Part shown: piece by piece, positions 27,169 to 35,661 of the stretch
How positions within the stretch are numbered: position 1 is the first letter of the stretch
Layout: each line of letters starts with the position of its first letter
Origin: Methanobacteriota archaeon
GTDB lineage: Archaea; Thermoplasmatota; Poseidoniia; Poseidoniales; Poseidoniaceae
Assembly: GCA_002710015.1 (NCBI GenBank)
Contig: PAOW01000026.1
Location: 1-46,352, forward strand
Length of the DNA stretch: 46,352 bases
Direction of reading: 5' to 3'
The notes under the pieces: generated by a model
The model's database searches: none
Seen by the model: only the letters and a program-made list of their open reading frames with translations
What the model was told of the DNA's origin: nothing
Position numbers and translations under genes: made by a program

Positions 27169-28167
27169 TCAACTTACCATTTGCATGAATACAGGCCAGG
27201 TTTCAAAGTTCTGAGCTAATGCCCTTTCGTTGATATCTTCCATTCTAGCGTCAGTCATCATATCCGATGGATCTAGTCCTGCATCTATCAATTCCTGCAC
27301 AATTGCTCTGAATTCCCTTTCAATTTCGGGCATGTTATCATCTTCGACTTGGACGGCAGGCAATGGAACCACAGATTCAGCTTCAGTATTTTCAACCGGG
27401 GTTTCTAGCGGTGCTTTTGTGACTTCCTCCTCTGCAACTGAAGTTTCTATTTTTTCATCTCCGAATGTAGGTAGTGGAATGTTCACAATTTCTTCAGGAA
27501 TCATTTCTGAGATAAATTGGTCTTCAAGAGTAATCTCATCAACCACTTCAGCGGTTTTTTCTTCATGGACAGGAGCTTCTATGACTTCAGGTTCGGGTTT
27601 AGCGAGCCCTACTCCAAGAATTTCTGCTTGCTGTTTCGCCAATTCGGCTGCTTGCCTTCTTGGTAGAGAAACAAAAGCCTTGCCCACTAAAGCGTGAACA
27701 GGGTATGGAAGGTAGTATTTTTCAAGAGGTGGAAGGCTTGGATGCCTGAAGCAAAGAATAGAGTGCTTTTCGAACGGTCTTTGATTGGGTATATCGACAC
27801 TAAAAGGCACAGGATTAACTTCAACAGTGCTTCTAAGCCACCCTTCTTGCGTGACTAATTGCTGCATCCATGGTCCCATGTCCGCGTTGGCGATGTTAAG
27901 AAATTGGAATGAGGCAGAGCGGGGGTCAAATCCCTGTTCAGAGATCAATTCAGATTCGGCTCTAGGTCGGTGAAAAATACCCATTACAGGTTGACCATGG
28001 TCTATCATGTCCCCATGTAATTCTAGCAGTTTTCTTTCTTTTCTTGGACATAGTAACATCAAGTCTAGTCTAGCTGTATTTTCATCCCAGATTTCATTCC
28101 ATCTAGAATTGGCCTCATCTTTAAGTTGCTGAAATGTCATGTTTGGAATCATTGCTGTGACACCCAT
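27169..28167 (-). CDS. Unknown three-part protein with acidic linker
   Basis: A 332-residue protein I cannot place in a family. Residues 10-185 look like one folded domain, with LMLLCPRKERKLLELHGDMI, GIFHRPRAESELISEQGFDP and SILCFRHPSLPPLEKYYLPY as the most structured-looking stretches. Residues about 190-285 are a Glu/Val/Pro-rich, low-complexity acidic linker. Residues 285-332 are helical. There are no membrane spans, signal peptide or metal-binding Cys pairs. It lies between aspartate-semialdehyde dehydrogenase (29 bases) and the zinc ribbon. The acidic linker suggests a protein-interaction or tethering role, which is only a guess. Confidence 0.7.
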   Translation of the reverse strand: MGVTAMIPNMTFQQLKDEANSRWNEIWDENTARLDLMLLCPRKERKLLELHGDMIDHGQPVMGIFHRPRAESELISEQGFDPRSASFQFLNIANADMGPWMQQLVTQEGWLRSTVEVNPVPFSVDIPNQRPFEKHSILCFRHPSLPPLEKYYLPYPVHALVGKAFVSLPRRQAAELAKQQAEILGVGLAKPEPEVIEAPVHEEKTAEVVDEITLEDQFISEMIPEEIVNIPLPTFGDEKIETSVAEEEVTKAPLETPVENTEAESVVPLPAVQVEDDNMPEIEREFRAIVQELIDAGLDPSDMMTDARMEDINERALAQNFETWPVFMQMVS

Positions 28168-28196
28168 GCGACCACCAGTTCTCCTAGGGGGGTGTC

Positions 28197-29159
28197 CTAT
28201 TTGGTGATATATGCTTTCTTGACAGCAAATTCTGCCAGAAGTATTACCCCACCAGCAGCACCTCTCACAGTGTTGTGAGATAGGGCATCGAAAGTAATGA
28301 TCTTCCCTTTGACTTGTATATTTCCAACCGTTATCGACATACCATTACCTATCCATAGATGCTCATCTCGATTTGGTTTTTCATCTATGATGTAATTTAC
28401 AACTTCAGGTGATGATGGAAGATTCAATCTATTGATTTTCATTAGTCTTTTCACAGTTTCTAAATCCGTATTTTGTTGAACCTGTAACCTGACAGACACC
28501 ATATGTCCGTCTTTTTGTGATACCCTATTACATGAGGCATTTACTTGAATGTCCAAATCCAGTAAATACTTCAACTCTGCAATCAGCTTTTCTTCTTCTC
28601 CTGGGATAAATGGGTTAACGTTTCCTTCTAGTGCATTCTTATCATTTAGCAGTTGCCAACCAGCACCAGAAAGGGCTTGCCGAGTGTAAATTGAGATGCT
28701 TTTAATTCCAAGATCCTTCAACCCAATTATTGGTGTAACTACGGGAACTACAGTGCAATTTGTAGCACATGCGTGGCCATCATAATTTCGCATATCTTCT
28801 GGATTTACTTCGGGAATTACTAACGGAATTCCAGCAATTCTTCTGAATGCACTTGCATTTGAAAATACGTGAATACCTCTAGCAACCAAGGATGGCTCTA
28901 CAATCTCAGCGACATTGCTTGGCAATGCTGAAAACGCTATGTCAACATCGGGAATATCGCTCATTGAACAGATCAAAATGTCGTAATTTGGACGAGGCGA
29001 ATCTAGCCTCCACTCTATTTCATCATACATTGAACCGACGTTTTGAGGTGACCCTGCAATAGCAACTACGTCAAAAAATGGATGATCGTAAAGTAGCTCT
29101 TGAAGTCGCTGACTTACCAGTCCGCTCGACCCAAGAATTGCAACCTCGAACCGCCTCAT
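28197..29159 (-). CDS. asd: Aspartate-semialdehyde dehydrogenase
   Basis: A 320-residue NADP-dependent enzyme that reduces aspartyl phosphate to aspartate semialdehyde, the branch point to threonine, methionine and lysine. The nucleotide-binding ILGSSGLVSQRL is at 8-19. The nucleophile is Cys135 in CATNCTVVPV and the catalytic His219 lies in QKDGHMVSVR. The C-terminal DALSHNTVRGAAGG is also typical. It is slightly shorter than most archaeal forms (about 340-350) but has all key residues. The start overlaps the stop of the glycosyltransferase gene upstream by 4 bases, so the genes are co-transcribed, although no pathway link is obvious. Confidence 0.93.
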   Translation of the reverse strand: MRRFEVAILGSSGLVSQRLQELLYDHPFFDVVAIAGSPQNVGSMYDEIEWRLDSPRPNYDILICSMSDIPDVDIAFSALPSNVAEIVEPSLVARGIHVFSNASAFRRIAGIPLVIPEVNPEDMRNYDGHACATNCTVVPVVTPIIGLKDLGIKSISIYTRQALSGAGWQLLNDKNALEGNVNPFIPGEEEKLIAELKYLLDLDIQVNASCNRVSQKDGHMVSVRLQVQQNTDLETVKRLMKINRLNLPSSPEVVNYIIDEKPNRDEHLWIGNGMSITVGNIQVKGKIITFDALSHNTVRGAAGGVILLAEFAVKKAYITK

Positions 29160-29881
29160 TCCCGCTCCTCATGAGGAACGGGGAAGATTCTCCTTATGAT
29201 GAGTTTCCTTGCGATAGATGTTCCATCTTTTACGCTACCCAACTTCGCTTTACCTACTCTCTTGGAGTAACTAATCGGTACGTGAGTTATTGGGATATTA
29301 TTGTAAGCACAAGATGTATACATCTCAGCTTCAATTTCAAATCTCATACTATTGAGTTTCAGGTCTTCGATTGCTTTTCGAGAAAATGCCCAGAAACCAG
29401 AGCATAGATCGCTTATTGCTTTTCCATGCAAAACTACTGCCAACCACGTGAGCAATTGATTTCCTATCCAATTTTTTGACGTCATAGCATCCGAGGCAAG
29501 ATTTCCGTGCAATCTATCTCCTATTGCGATTCCATTCTCAGGTATAGCAAGAATCAGATTCGGTATTTCTTCAGGATGGTAGGTCCCATCAGAATCAAGC
29601 ATTACCAGAACATCATCTTTTTTTTCTAAAAACAACTTGAAAGCCTGTCTAATACCTGCGCCTTTTCCTTCACCCCACTGCTCGATAATTTCACAATCGA
29701 AACCTCTTGCAATTTCCAATGTATCATCATTTGAGCCTCCATCAACTATCACTACTCTGCAATCATAGCCCATTTTGTTTAATTTTGAAAATGGAATTCG
29801 GTTGTAAACATCAGAAAGCGCCTTCTCTTCATCCAAAGTTGGAAGCATGATGAATAGAGATGGCACAAACCCCTCCACCAT
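29156..29881 (-). CDS. Family 2 glycosyltransferase (dolichol-phosphate hexosyltransferase-like)
   Basis: A 241-residue GT-A fold enzyme. LPTLDEEKAL at 13-22 and VIVDGGSNDDT at 44-54 bind the nucleotide sugar. LDSDGTYHPEEI carries the metal-binding DxD (Asp96, Asp98). SDLCSGFWAFSR is the acceptor-side motif seen in DPM1-like enzymes. There is no C-terminal membrane domain, so a soluble or peripheral enzyme loading a polyprenyl phosphate is likely. The membrane protein 28 bases upstream (29910-31946) is a plausible partner using the lipid-linked sugar. Confidence 0.88.
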   Translation of the reverse strand: MVEGFVPSLFIMLPTLDEEKALSDVYNRIPFSKLNKMGYDCRVVIVDGGSNDDTLEIARGFDCEIIEQWGEGKGAGIRQAFKLFLEKKDDVLVMLDSDGTYHPEEIPNLILAIPENGIAIGDRLHGNLASDAMTSKNWIGNQLLTWLAVVLHGKAISDLCSGFWAFSRKAIEDLKLNSMRFEIEAEMYTSCAYNNIPITHVPISYSKRVGKAKLGSVKDGTSIARKLIIRRIFPVPHEERE

Positions 29882-29909
29882 TTGTTGATAGTAGTGTTTT
29901 TCCCTTTTT

Positions 29910-31946
29910 TTAGGCCCGATAACGCACTTCTAGCCAGTGCAATCTAACTCCGGTCTTATCCAGTAATTTGTCACCGCGCCCAGATGCTCCAAGTGGATTA
30001 ATCCAATATTCTGAGTCGCTAAGCACTTCGAGTTGTAGAGTCTTTTCTGTTGGATCTAAACAGAACTCATGCCATCCGGAATGTCTGCGCTCCATTTCAT
30101 TGACTTTGACAGTAACTTCTCCGACTAACTCAGTCATCAAGCATATTTTTTCAGAGCTAGAGTAATTTAATTCTATTTCGAACATCCCCTCTGTTATGTA
30201 TAATCTTTCATCACCCAGTTCAAATGGGTCTCTATCTCTCAAAGAAGACCAAGGATCAATCCTCATATTGTCTCCTTTAATTGGTATAAATTCTGAGACT
30301 TCAGAGTCGTCTTGAAGCTCATACAGTGATGAACCTCCAGTCGTCATTATCCTATTCCAATGAGTGGATTTGTGTATGTATTGCATCATCACGCCTTTTG
30401 TTGAGGCTATTGCGTGAGTAATACCCAATTTCTCTAACTTGGAAATGTTGTCATACACTATTGCACTGGTTGCTTGATTTTGTATAGATTCATCCTGTTT
30501 TAGTATTCCAACAGAGGGAACAGCAGTTACTCCAATGCTATCGAGATTGTAGAAGAAGTGCCCCCAATGTTCATTTTCAACATATAGTAAAGCATCATCT
30601 GGGAAATCCATTGCGTTGATTTGATTGAACAATGCAATATCCCCATTTGAAATAACATGTAACTCATCATGATTTTCCAATTCTGAAAGGCAACTGTGAG
30701 CGACACCGCTAACAACCAATGCGGAAATCATAATGGCTTTGCCCAATGTTGAATTTGAGCCGTAATCTAATCTAGATAATTTCAGTCCTAGAATGGTTGC
30801 AAGTGGTATGTGGAACGCATGCATGCTCATTGAGTATAGTGCGTAGGACAGCATTGAGATAATTGCAAAGCCAGAGAATCCATCAAGGAAGCTGACCAAT
30901 GATAAGGTCCAATTTAGGCCGAACCATGCGACTAGAATTCTTACACTTTTTTCTGTTCTAAGAGACCACGCTGCCCAAATTGCTAGTGGTAACAAAAGAC
31001 CTGAATACACAACCATTGGACTACCGCCTTGCCAACCGTATTCAGAGAAAACGGATTTCGAGCTAAATGTTGGTGCGAGTGATGTGAGAACAAACACCAG
31101 AGATAGGACAACGATAGCAATCGGAAATTTCTCGTTTAAATTTAATTTCTGACCTTTGTCAACAATTACATGGGCGATTAGTAGAGTAACCAAATACACC
31201 AAACCAGTTGGATGAATAAGCGACACACTAACCACTGTAAAACCGACAAATCCCCATCTAATCTTATCTCCAAACATAGCCAAAACAACAACAAGGCCCA
31301 TTTGACTTGCTACGGTTGGATACCCCGAATCCAAATTTTTTGCAAACAATGCTGGTGCTAACATCATACTCATTATGATCCAATGGCTACAACCTAACTT
31401 ATCGCCAAACGCAGCTATACCAAGAATTAGAGAAACAAAACATATTGTCCCTAAGTGGAATATTGCGGTGTAAGTATCTCCTCCTAGCCATGCTGCTAGC
31501 ATTGGAAATGCAGGTGGATATATCCATTCTCCGACAGATGGATAATTTAGTGCAAAACCATCTGTCGAGATAGAGCCTGTCAATACAGAAAAACCAACCC
31601 AATCTACTCCCATGGGGCGTTGGTATGATAGAGGCTGCATTGCTAGAATAACCGCGATTACAGTGAATATCCAAAACCAAGAACCTCTATCTACAATTAT
31701 GATTTGTTCTTGCGGACATAATGATACTCTGATTGAAATGATTGCAATTATATTTGCAATTACAGCAAACATGGTGATGGTTCTGACATCAAACCCGAAT
31801 ACAAAACACGCTCCTGAGATTCCCAACATTACAAGGAGCCCAAATGCAGGTGTGAATAGGAGGTGCCTTATCCAGTCTCCATTTTTGTCTAGTTTTTTTG
31901 CGATGGCTAAACCGGGAAATATTGCTAGCAATAACCCGATAGCCAT
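29910..31946 (-). CDS. Multi-pass membrane protein, probable GT-C type glycosyltransferase
   Basis: A 678-residue protein. About a dozen hydrophobic spans fill residues 1-425. A YPPAFPMLAAWLGG segment in an early loop recalls GT-C enzymes, and GVDWVGF just before it holds an acidic residue that could be catalytic. The C-terminal 250 residues are soluble and mixed alpha/beta, ending in a beta-sandwich-like region expected outside the cell. Which exact family it belongs to I cannot tell. Its place before a polyprenyl-phosphate-type GT2 supports a role in glycosylating surface proteins or lipids. A TATA-like CTTATT (31972-31977) lies about 28 bases before the ATG, which would make the transcript leaderless. 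Confidence 0.72.
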   Translation of the reverse strand: MAIGLLLAIFPGLAIAKKLDKNGDWIRHLLFTPAFGLLVMLGISGACFVFGFDVRTITMFAVIANIIAIISIRVSLCPQEQIIIVDRGSWFWIFTVIAVILAMQPLSYQRPMGVDWVGFSVLTGSISTDGFALNYPSVGEWIYPPAFPMLAAWLGGDTYTAIFHLGTICFVSLILGIAAFGDKLGCSHWIIMSMMLAPALFAKNLDSGYPTVASQMGLVVVLAMFGDKIRWGFVGFTVVSVSLIHPTGLVYLVTLLIAHVIVDKGQKLNLNEKFPIAIVVLSLVFVLTSLAPTFSSKSVFSEYGWQGGSPMVVYSGLLLPLAIWAAWSLRTEKSVRILVAWFGLNWTLSLVSFLDGFSGFAIISMLSYALYSMSMHAFHIPLATILGLKLSRLDYGSNSTLGKAIMISALVVSGVAHSCLSELENHDELHVISNGDIALFNQINAMDFPDDALLYVENEHWGHFFYNLDSIGVTAVPSVGILKQDESIQNQATSAIVYDNISKLEKLGITHAIASTKGVMMQYIHKSTHWNRIMTTGGSSLYELQDDSEVSEFIPIKGDNMRIDPWSSLRDRDPFELGDERLYITEGMFEIELNYSSSEKICLMTELVGEVTVKVNEMERRHSGWHEFCLDPTEKTLQLEVLSDSEYWINPLGASGRGDKLLDKTGVRLHWLEVRYRA

Positions 31947-32003
31947 ACACAGCCCTAAGGGAATAAGCCTTCAAACCTACTTACGAAGAATCATCAATGT
32001 GTA

Positions 32004-32582
32004 ATGTTTGGAAGTTCTATGGCAGACGTCATAAAGCTCCCAGATGAATACTGGGTGTTTGATTTCACCAGAGGGCCAGACCCTAATTTTGAGTGTCCGC
32101 TAGATTATCAAATTGGTCGTTATGATGAGGTAAGGCCTGGAATGTATACACACGATTTATTCGAAGGAAAGAGGGACTTGCATATCGGAATTGATATTGG
32201 TGCACCTGTTGGTGAGGCGATTCATGCCTTCTCAGACGGAGTCGTTCACTCACTGGGCATCAATCCAGAACCTGGTTCATATGGCCCTACAATCATAATC
32301 AAGCACGAGCTTAAGGGCAAGCCGATCTGGGCATTATATGGCCATCTCTCGATGGAATCTTTAGATATGGTAAGCGAAGGTATGCAGGTTTCAGAGGGCC
32401 AAATCGTTGCAACAGTTGGAGATGAGAGTGTAAATGGGGGCTGGGCTCCTCATCTACATTTTCAGTTATGCTGGGAAGAGCCACAGGTAAACGATATGCC
32501 GGGAGTGGTTGCAAGAGAAGATAGAGAATGGGCTTTGGAAAAATATCCAGACCCAAGGATTGTTTTGGGTCCACTCTACTAA
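32004..32582 (+). CDS. M23 (LytM-type) metallopeptidase domain protein without signal peptide
   Basis: A 192-residue protein with the full zinc site of peptidase family M23: His60 and Asp64 in LHIGIDIGAPVG, His114 in YGHLS and the His150-x-His152 pair in PHLHFQL. The region around them (AIHAFSDGVVHSLG, SEGQIVATVGD) is the beta-sheet core. Bacterial relatives cut peptidoglycan cross-links, but archaea lack that polymer. No export signal precedes the domain; the start is MFGSSMADVIKLP, with an in-frame ATG at 32019. A cytosolic hydrolase of D-amino-acid or glycine-rich peptides, or a lysin exported by other means, are both possible. It is convergent with the isomerase gene, overlapping by 4 bases. 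Confidence 0.85.
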   Translation: MFGSSMADVIKLPDEYWVFDFTRGPDPNFECPLDYQIGRYDEVRPGMYTHDLFEGKRDLHIGIDIGAPVGEAIHAFSDGVVHSLGINPEPGSYGPTIIIKHELKGKPIWALYGHLSMESLDMVSEGMQVSEGQIVATVGDESVNGGWAPHLHFQLCWEEPQVNDMPGVVAREDREWALEKYPDPRIVLGPLY

Positions 32583-33649
32583 TCACTTTGACTTAGAAAA
32601 TCCTTCAATGAGATTATCGGTTTGATAGCTGATGGGTTTTTGCCATGCAGGAGAGCCAGTGCAATCGACAACCAATCCATCATAATACAGATGTGAAGCA
32701 GACATTCCAGAAGAGTCTCCCCCTCACCTTGTAGTTTCCATGCATATTCGCTCGGACTGTTTGAGATAAACCAGTCCATCCTTTTCTCCACCCTTGGATG
32801 CAGACCTTGCCAAGACATCAGAATGATTGCTTGTTCACTAGCATCGGGATCTCCGTCGTCACCAACTCCTCCCCAAGCAACAAGTTCGTTATGATTCATC
32901 TCGGGGAACTCGCCTATTCTTGCGAATCTTGCCGCATTTTCATTCAATTGATTCTTGAATCTAATCATCGCAGGGCCGAGTTCATTCGGGCCTAGTATGG
33001 CTATTTGTCTGCGCATCAGGTTTAGTGCAAGACTGGCAACGTCTCCCTCTGGGTTGGCGATTATATCACAGTCTTCAATAGATTTCTCAAGTCTTGTCAA
33101 GGCGCTGTTTGGAAGATCGTATTTCATTACACCTATCTCGACTAAAAGGGCTAATTGACGTGAAAAAATATGACCAAAAGCAGAGCGAGGAGGTTGTCCA
33201 GAAGGACACGAGATTAGGTGCATACTTGAGGATAGTTCACACATCCCAGCTAGTTCACCACCGCTGGAAACCGCAATTATAGTTGCACCTTTTTCCAGTG
33301 CCTGTCTAGTTGCAAACAGTGTTTCCTCGGTATTTCCTGAATAAGAAGTGGATATCACTAACCAATCCCTTGTCCACCAGTTTGGTAAGTCATAACCCCT
33401 GTGGCTGATTATCGGTATTGCGCCCTCTCGAGTTGATAGGGTAGATAGGAAATCTCCTCCGGCTGCTGATCCACCCATGCCTAGGCACAAAATTCCCGAC
33501 CAACTTCTATTGACATCACTAATCCAAGGTAATAGATTTAGATTCACCGATTTGAATCCAGATCTGAAGTCTTCAACAAAGCGACGTGTAAATCCTATCA
33601 TGTCATCGGTATCAAGCGCTTTTGCCAATCTCACAATGCCTTCTTCCAT
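32579..33649 (-). CDS. Bifunctional phosphoglucose/phosphomannose isomerase
   Basis: A 356-residue SIS-fold enzyme of the archaeal PGI/PMI family, which interconverts glucose-6-P, mannose-6-P and fructose-6-P. The first SIS motif is LCLGMGGSAAGGD at 54-66 and the phosphate-binding TSYSGNTEET at 101-110. PRSAFGHIFSRQL and MNHNELVAW supply the expected active-site Arg, Glu and His regions. Length is near the family's usual 300-350. It begins directly at the stop of NMD3, so it is translated with that operon. It would feed fructose-6-P to GlmS (42769) and mannose-6-P to glycosylation. Confidence 0.9.
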   Translation of the reverse strand: MEEGIVRLAKALDTDDMIGFTRRFVEDFRSGFKSVNLNLLPWISDVNRSWSGILCLGMGGSAAGGDFLSTLSTREGAIPIISHRGYDLPNWWTRDWLVISTSYSGNTEETLFATRQALEKGATIIAVSSGGELAGMCELSSSMHLISCPSGQPPRSAFGHIFSRQLALLVEIGVMKYDLPNSALTRLEKSIEDCDIIANPEGDVASLALNLMRRQIAILGPNELGPAMIRFKNQLNENAARFARIGEFPEMNHNELVAWGGVGDDGDPDASEQAIILMSWQGLHPRVEKRMDWFISNSPSEYAWKLQGEGETLLECLLHICIMMDWLSIALALLHGKNPSAIKPIISLKDFLSQSD

Positions 33650-34705
33650 CTAATCACCATCAATCGCTAATCTAGGCAAACATACCCATTCGCCTTCAAT
33701 TCTTGCCATCAAAAGGTCTCTTCCGTGGACATGCTCGTATGCTAATCGTACCGCCGTCATTTTCCAATTTGTTGGATCTAGAAACTCTGCAACTGTAGAA
33801 TCTTCGCTTACTTGGCTAATTCGCACAAGCTCGCTAAGTCGAGCAATTACGTTAGCATTCTCAAGGTCTCTCCAAGTTGCTCCAGTCCTTTCTCGTCTCT
33901 CCACCTTTTCTAAAATCGCTCCTTCACCAGTCCATGATGTTGGTCTCCATAAGTCGCCGCGCCATCTGATTACATCACCGATTTCATACCCCGGTTTTCT
34001 ATACAATAATGTGAGTCTTGTAAGGTCGACACCGTCTTTGCGGCCAACAACTGAGGTTGTAGTTGTTACCTGGCCGCCGTGTTCGGAAATCAGATGCCTG
34101 CCCCATGCTCTAGCAAGGGCCTTTGAACCTAACACAACATCATAGCCTCCGGTTACAGGGCCTTCTTTTGTTATGAAGAACATAGGGTCATCTGGCATTT
34201 CAAGCAAGACCTTGTCCAAAGTTAAGCGTAAATCCTTGAATTCATCTTCTGTTAGTCTGCGAGCGCTGGATCTTAACTGAACTGTTGCTTCAAAATAATT
34301 TCCAGCTCTCCTAGTGCATGTTAGGCATACTCCATTAGACATCCTAGCTCTAAGAGTGTGCTTTTCAGTGTATAGCAGGTCGTCAATGACCCCTTCCATT
34401 TCGATATGAACCAGGGTATGTCTGCCATCCACCTCCTGTGCGACTAATCCAATTTCCAAGTCTTCAATATCTTGATGAAACTCTACATTTTGATGAACAA
34501 GTTCGTACCACAAGTCTTCATCTTCCACATTAGTCCACTTACCCTGAAAGTCGATCAATCCGCAACGAGCACATTTTGTCCACGGAGCGTTTTTTGGGAC
34601 CTTTGCAAGAGTAACCCTCTTTCTGGAACATGGCTCACACATTCTCCCAGTGAATAGTGGCGGTTCCCCTCCACAAACTAAACAAAACTCACCACCGAGG
34701 TCCAT
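33650..34705 (-). CDS. nmd3: NMD3-family large ribosomal subunit protein
   Basis: A 351-residue homologue of eukaryotic NMD3, the late 60S assembly and export adaptor; archaeal forms (COG1499) are thought to act in 50S biogenesis. Four CxxC pairs are visible: Cys8/11, Cys23/26, Cys45/48 and Cys127/130, matching the zinc-binding N-terminal region. The middle part with TGGYDVVLGSKALARAWGR and the OB-like stretch RKPGYEIGDVIRWRG are also family-typical. It lies in the cytochrome c maturation run, 17 bases after the CcmD-like gene, and abuts the isomerase. Confidence 0.9.
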   Translation of the reverse strand: MDLGGEFCLVCGGEPPLFTGRMCEPCSRKRVTLAKVPKNAPWTKCARCGLIDFQGKWTNVEDEDLWYELVHQNVEFHQDIEDLEIGLVAQEVDGRHTLVHIEMEGVIDDLLYTEKHTLRARMSNGVCLTCTRRAGNYFEATVQLRSSARRLTEDEFKDLRLTLDKVLLEMPDDPMFFITKEGPVTGGYDVVLGSKALARAWGRHLISEHGGQVTTTTSVVGRKDGVDLTRLTLLYRKPGYEIGDVIRWRGDLWRPTSWTGEGAILEKVERRERTGATWRDLENANVIARLSELVRISQVSEDSTVAEFLDPTNWKMTAVRLAYEHVHGRDLLMARIEGEWVCLPRLAIDGD

Positions 34706-34722
34706 TTAATCACCAATGCAAG

Positions 34723-34935
34723 TCAGTCATTGTCGGCATTATCTCCAACTAAGTGATTTTCAATTTGCTCAACTTCGGTCTTATTTCCCGATGAAGCGTC
34801 AACTTCTAGGATATTCTCAAGTGTTGCAATTTTCTGCTCTAACCTTTTCGACCTCGAAAAAACGGTCCAAGTCCAAATGGCGATCGCTCCGATCATGCCA
34901 AGATAAGCAATTGTAAGGTGGGTCAGACTGCTCAT
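34723..34935 (-). CDS. CcmD-like small membrane protein
   Basis: A 70-residue peptide with one hydrophobic span at about 8-28 (LTIAYLGMIGAIAIWTWTVF), then SRSKRLEQKIATLEN, a short basic coiled coil as in CcmD, and an acidic tail. Sequence identity to CcmD is not obvious at this length; the call rests on size, topology and position. Its start overlaps the CcmC stop by 4 bases (ATGA). CcmD in bacteria helps release the haem chaperone from the CcmABC complex. Confidence 0.65.
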   Translation of the reverse strand: MSSLTHLTIAYLGMIGAIAIWTWTVFSRSKRLEQKIATLENILEVDASSGNKTEVEQIENHLVGDNADND

Positions 34936-35630
34936 TCAACCACCTCGTCATATTTTGCTTGTATCTTCTCTAGACGCATTTCAAGTTGCGCTAATCGCAT
35001 ACCGGATATAATGTAGCCTGTGATTATTGCTAAAAAGGACAAAGCTCCGCAGTAAAGGACAATCCGCATATCCCAATCAATGGACCCTTTTGAGGTCGCC
35101 ATTACAGGACCTGGGTGTCGGATTTGCCACAATCTTGTTGAGATGTAGGTAAATGGGACAAGTATGAAGCCATACATCCCAAATGTGCAAAATGTATCTC
35201 TTGTTTCAACACCATCTGGCTGAGTTCTCCTACCTAAAACAATGAACAAAGATAGCAATGTAAGCATGGCAAATGTGTTCAAGCGAACGTCCGTCCAGTC
35301 CCAAGGGACTCCCCATTCGGCACTCCCCCATATACAACCTGACCAAATCACCATCAAGCCAGTAGCTAATGCTGCTTCACTGCTTGCAACATGTAATCTC
35401 CAAGCCCAATCTCTCCTCTTGAAGAACCAAACAGTAGAACCAACAAATAGCATTGCATTTGCCATCATTGCAGCCCAGGCACTTGGAACGTGCCAGTAGA
35501 AAATTCTCTGTGATTCAGGAGAAGAAAAAGCCACAGTAGAAACAGAAGGAACCCAAAGGAATGCCAGGCATAGAGTAAAGCCGGCACCTGCGAGGCCGAC
35601 TAAAACAACTACCTCTCCTTTGATGTTCAT
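34932..35630 (-). CDS. ccmC: Haem-handling protein CcmC (cytochrome c maturation)
   Basis: A 232-residue membrane protein with six hydrophobic spans. IFYWHVPSAWAAM (about 43-55) holds the first haem-ligand His and the family signature. The tryptophan-rich loop WGVPWDWTDVRLNT corresponds to the WWD haem-binding motif. A second conserved His lies in LWQIRHPGP. CcmC presents haem on the outer face for transfer to CcmE. The cytoplasmic C-terminus is a short coiled coil. It lies between the ABC protein and the CcmD-like peptide; no CcmE, CcmF or CcmH is within the window. Confidence 0.9.
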   Translation of the reverse strand: MNIKGEVVVLVGLAGAGFTLCLAFLWVPSVSTVAFSSPESQRIFYWHVPSAWAAMMANAMLFVGSTVWFFKRRDWAWRLHVASSEAALATGLMVIWSGCIWGSAEWGVPWDWTDVRLNTFAMLTLLSLFIVLGRRTQPDGVETRDTFCTFGMYGFILVPFTYISTRLWQIRHPGPVMATSKGSIDWDMRIVLYCGALSFLAIITGYIISGMRLAQLEMRLEKIQAKYDEVVE

Positions 35631-35661
35631 GTTAATCCCACCACATATCTCTATTCAATGT

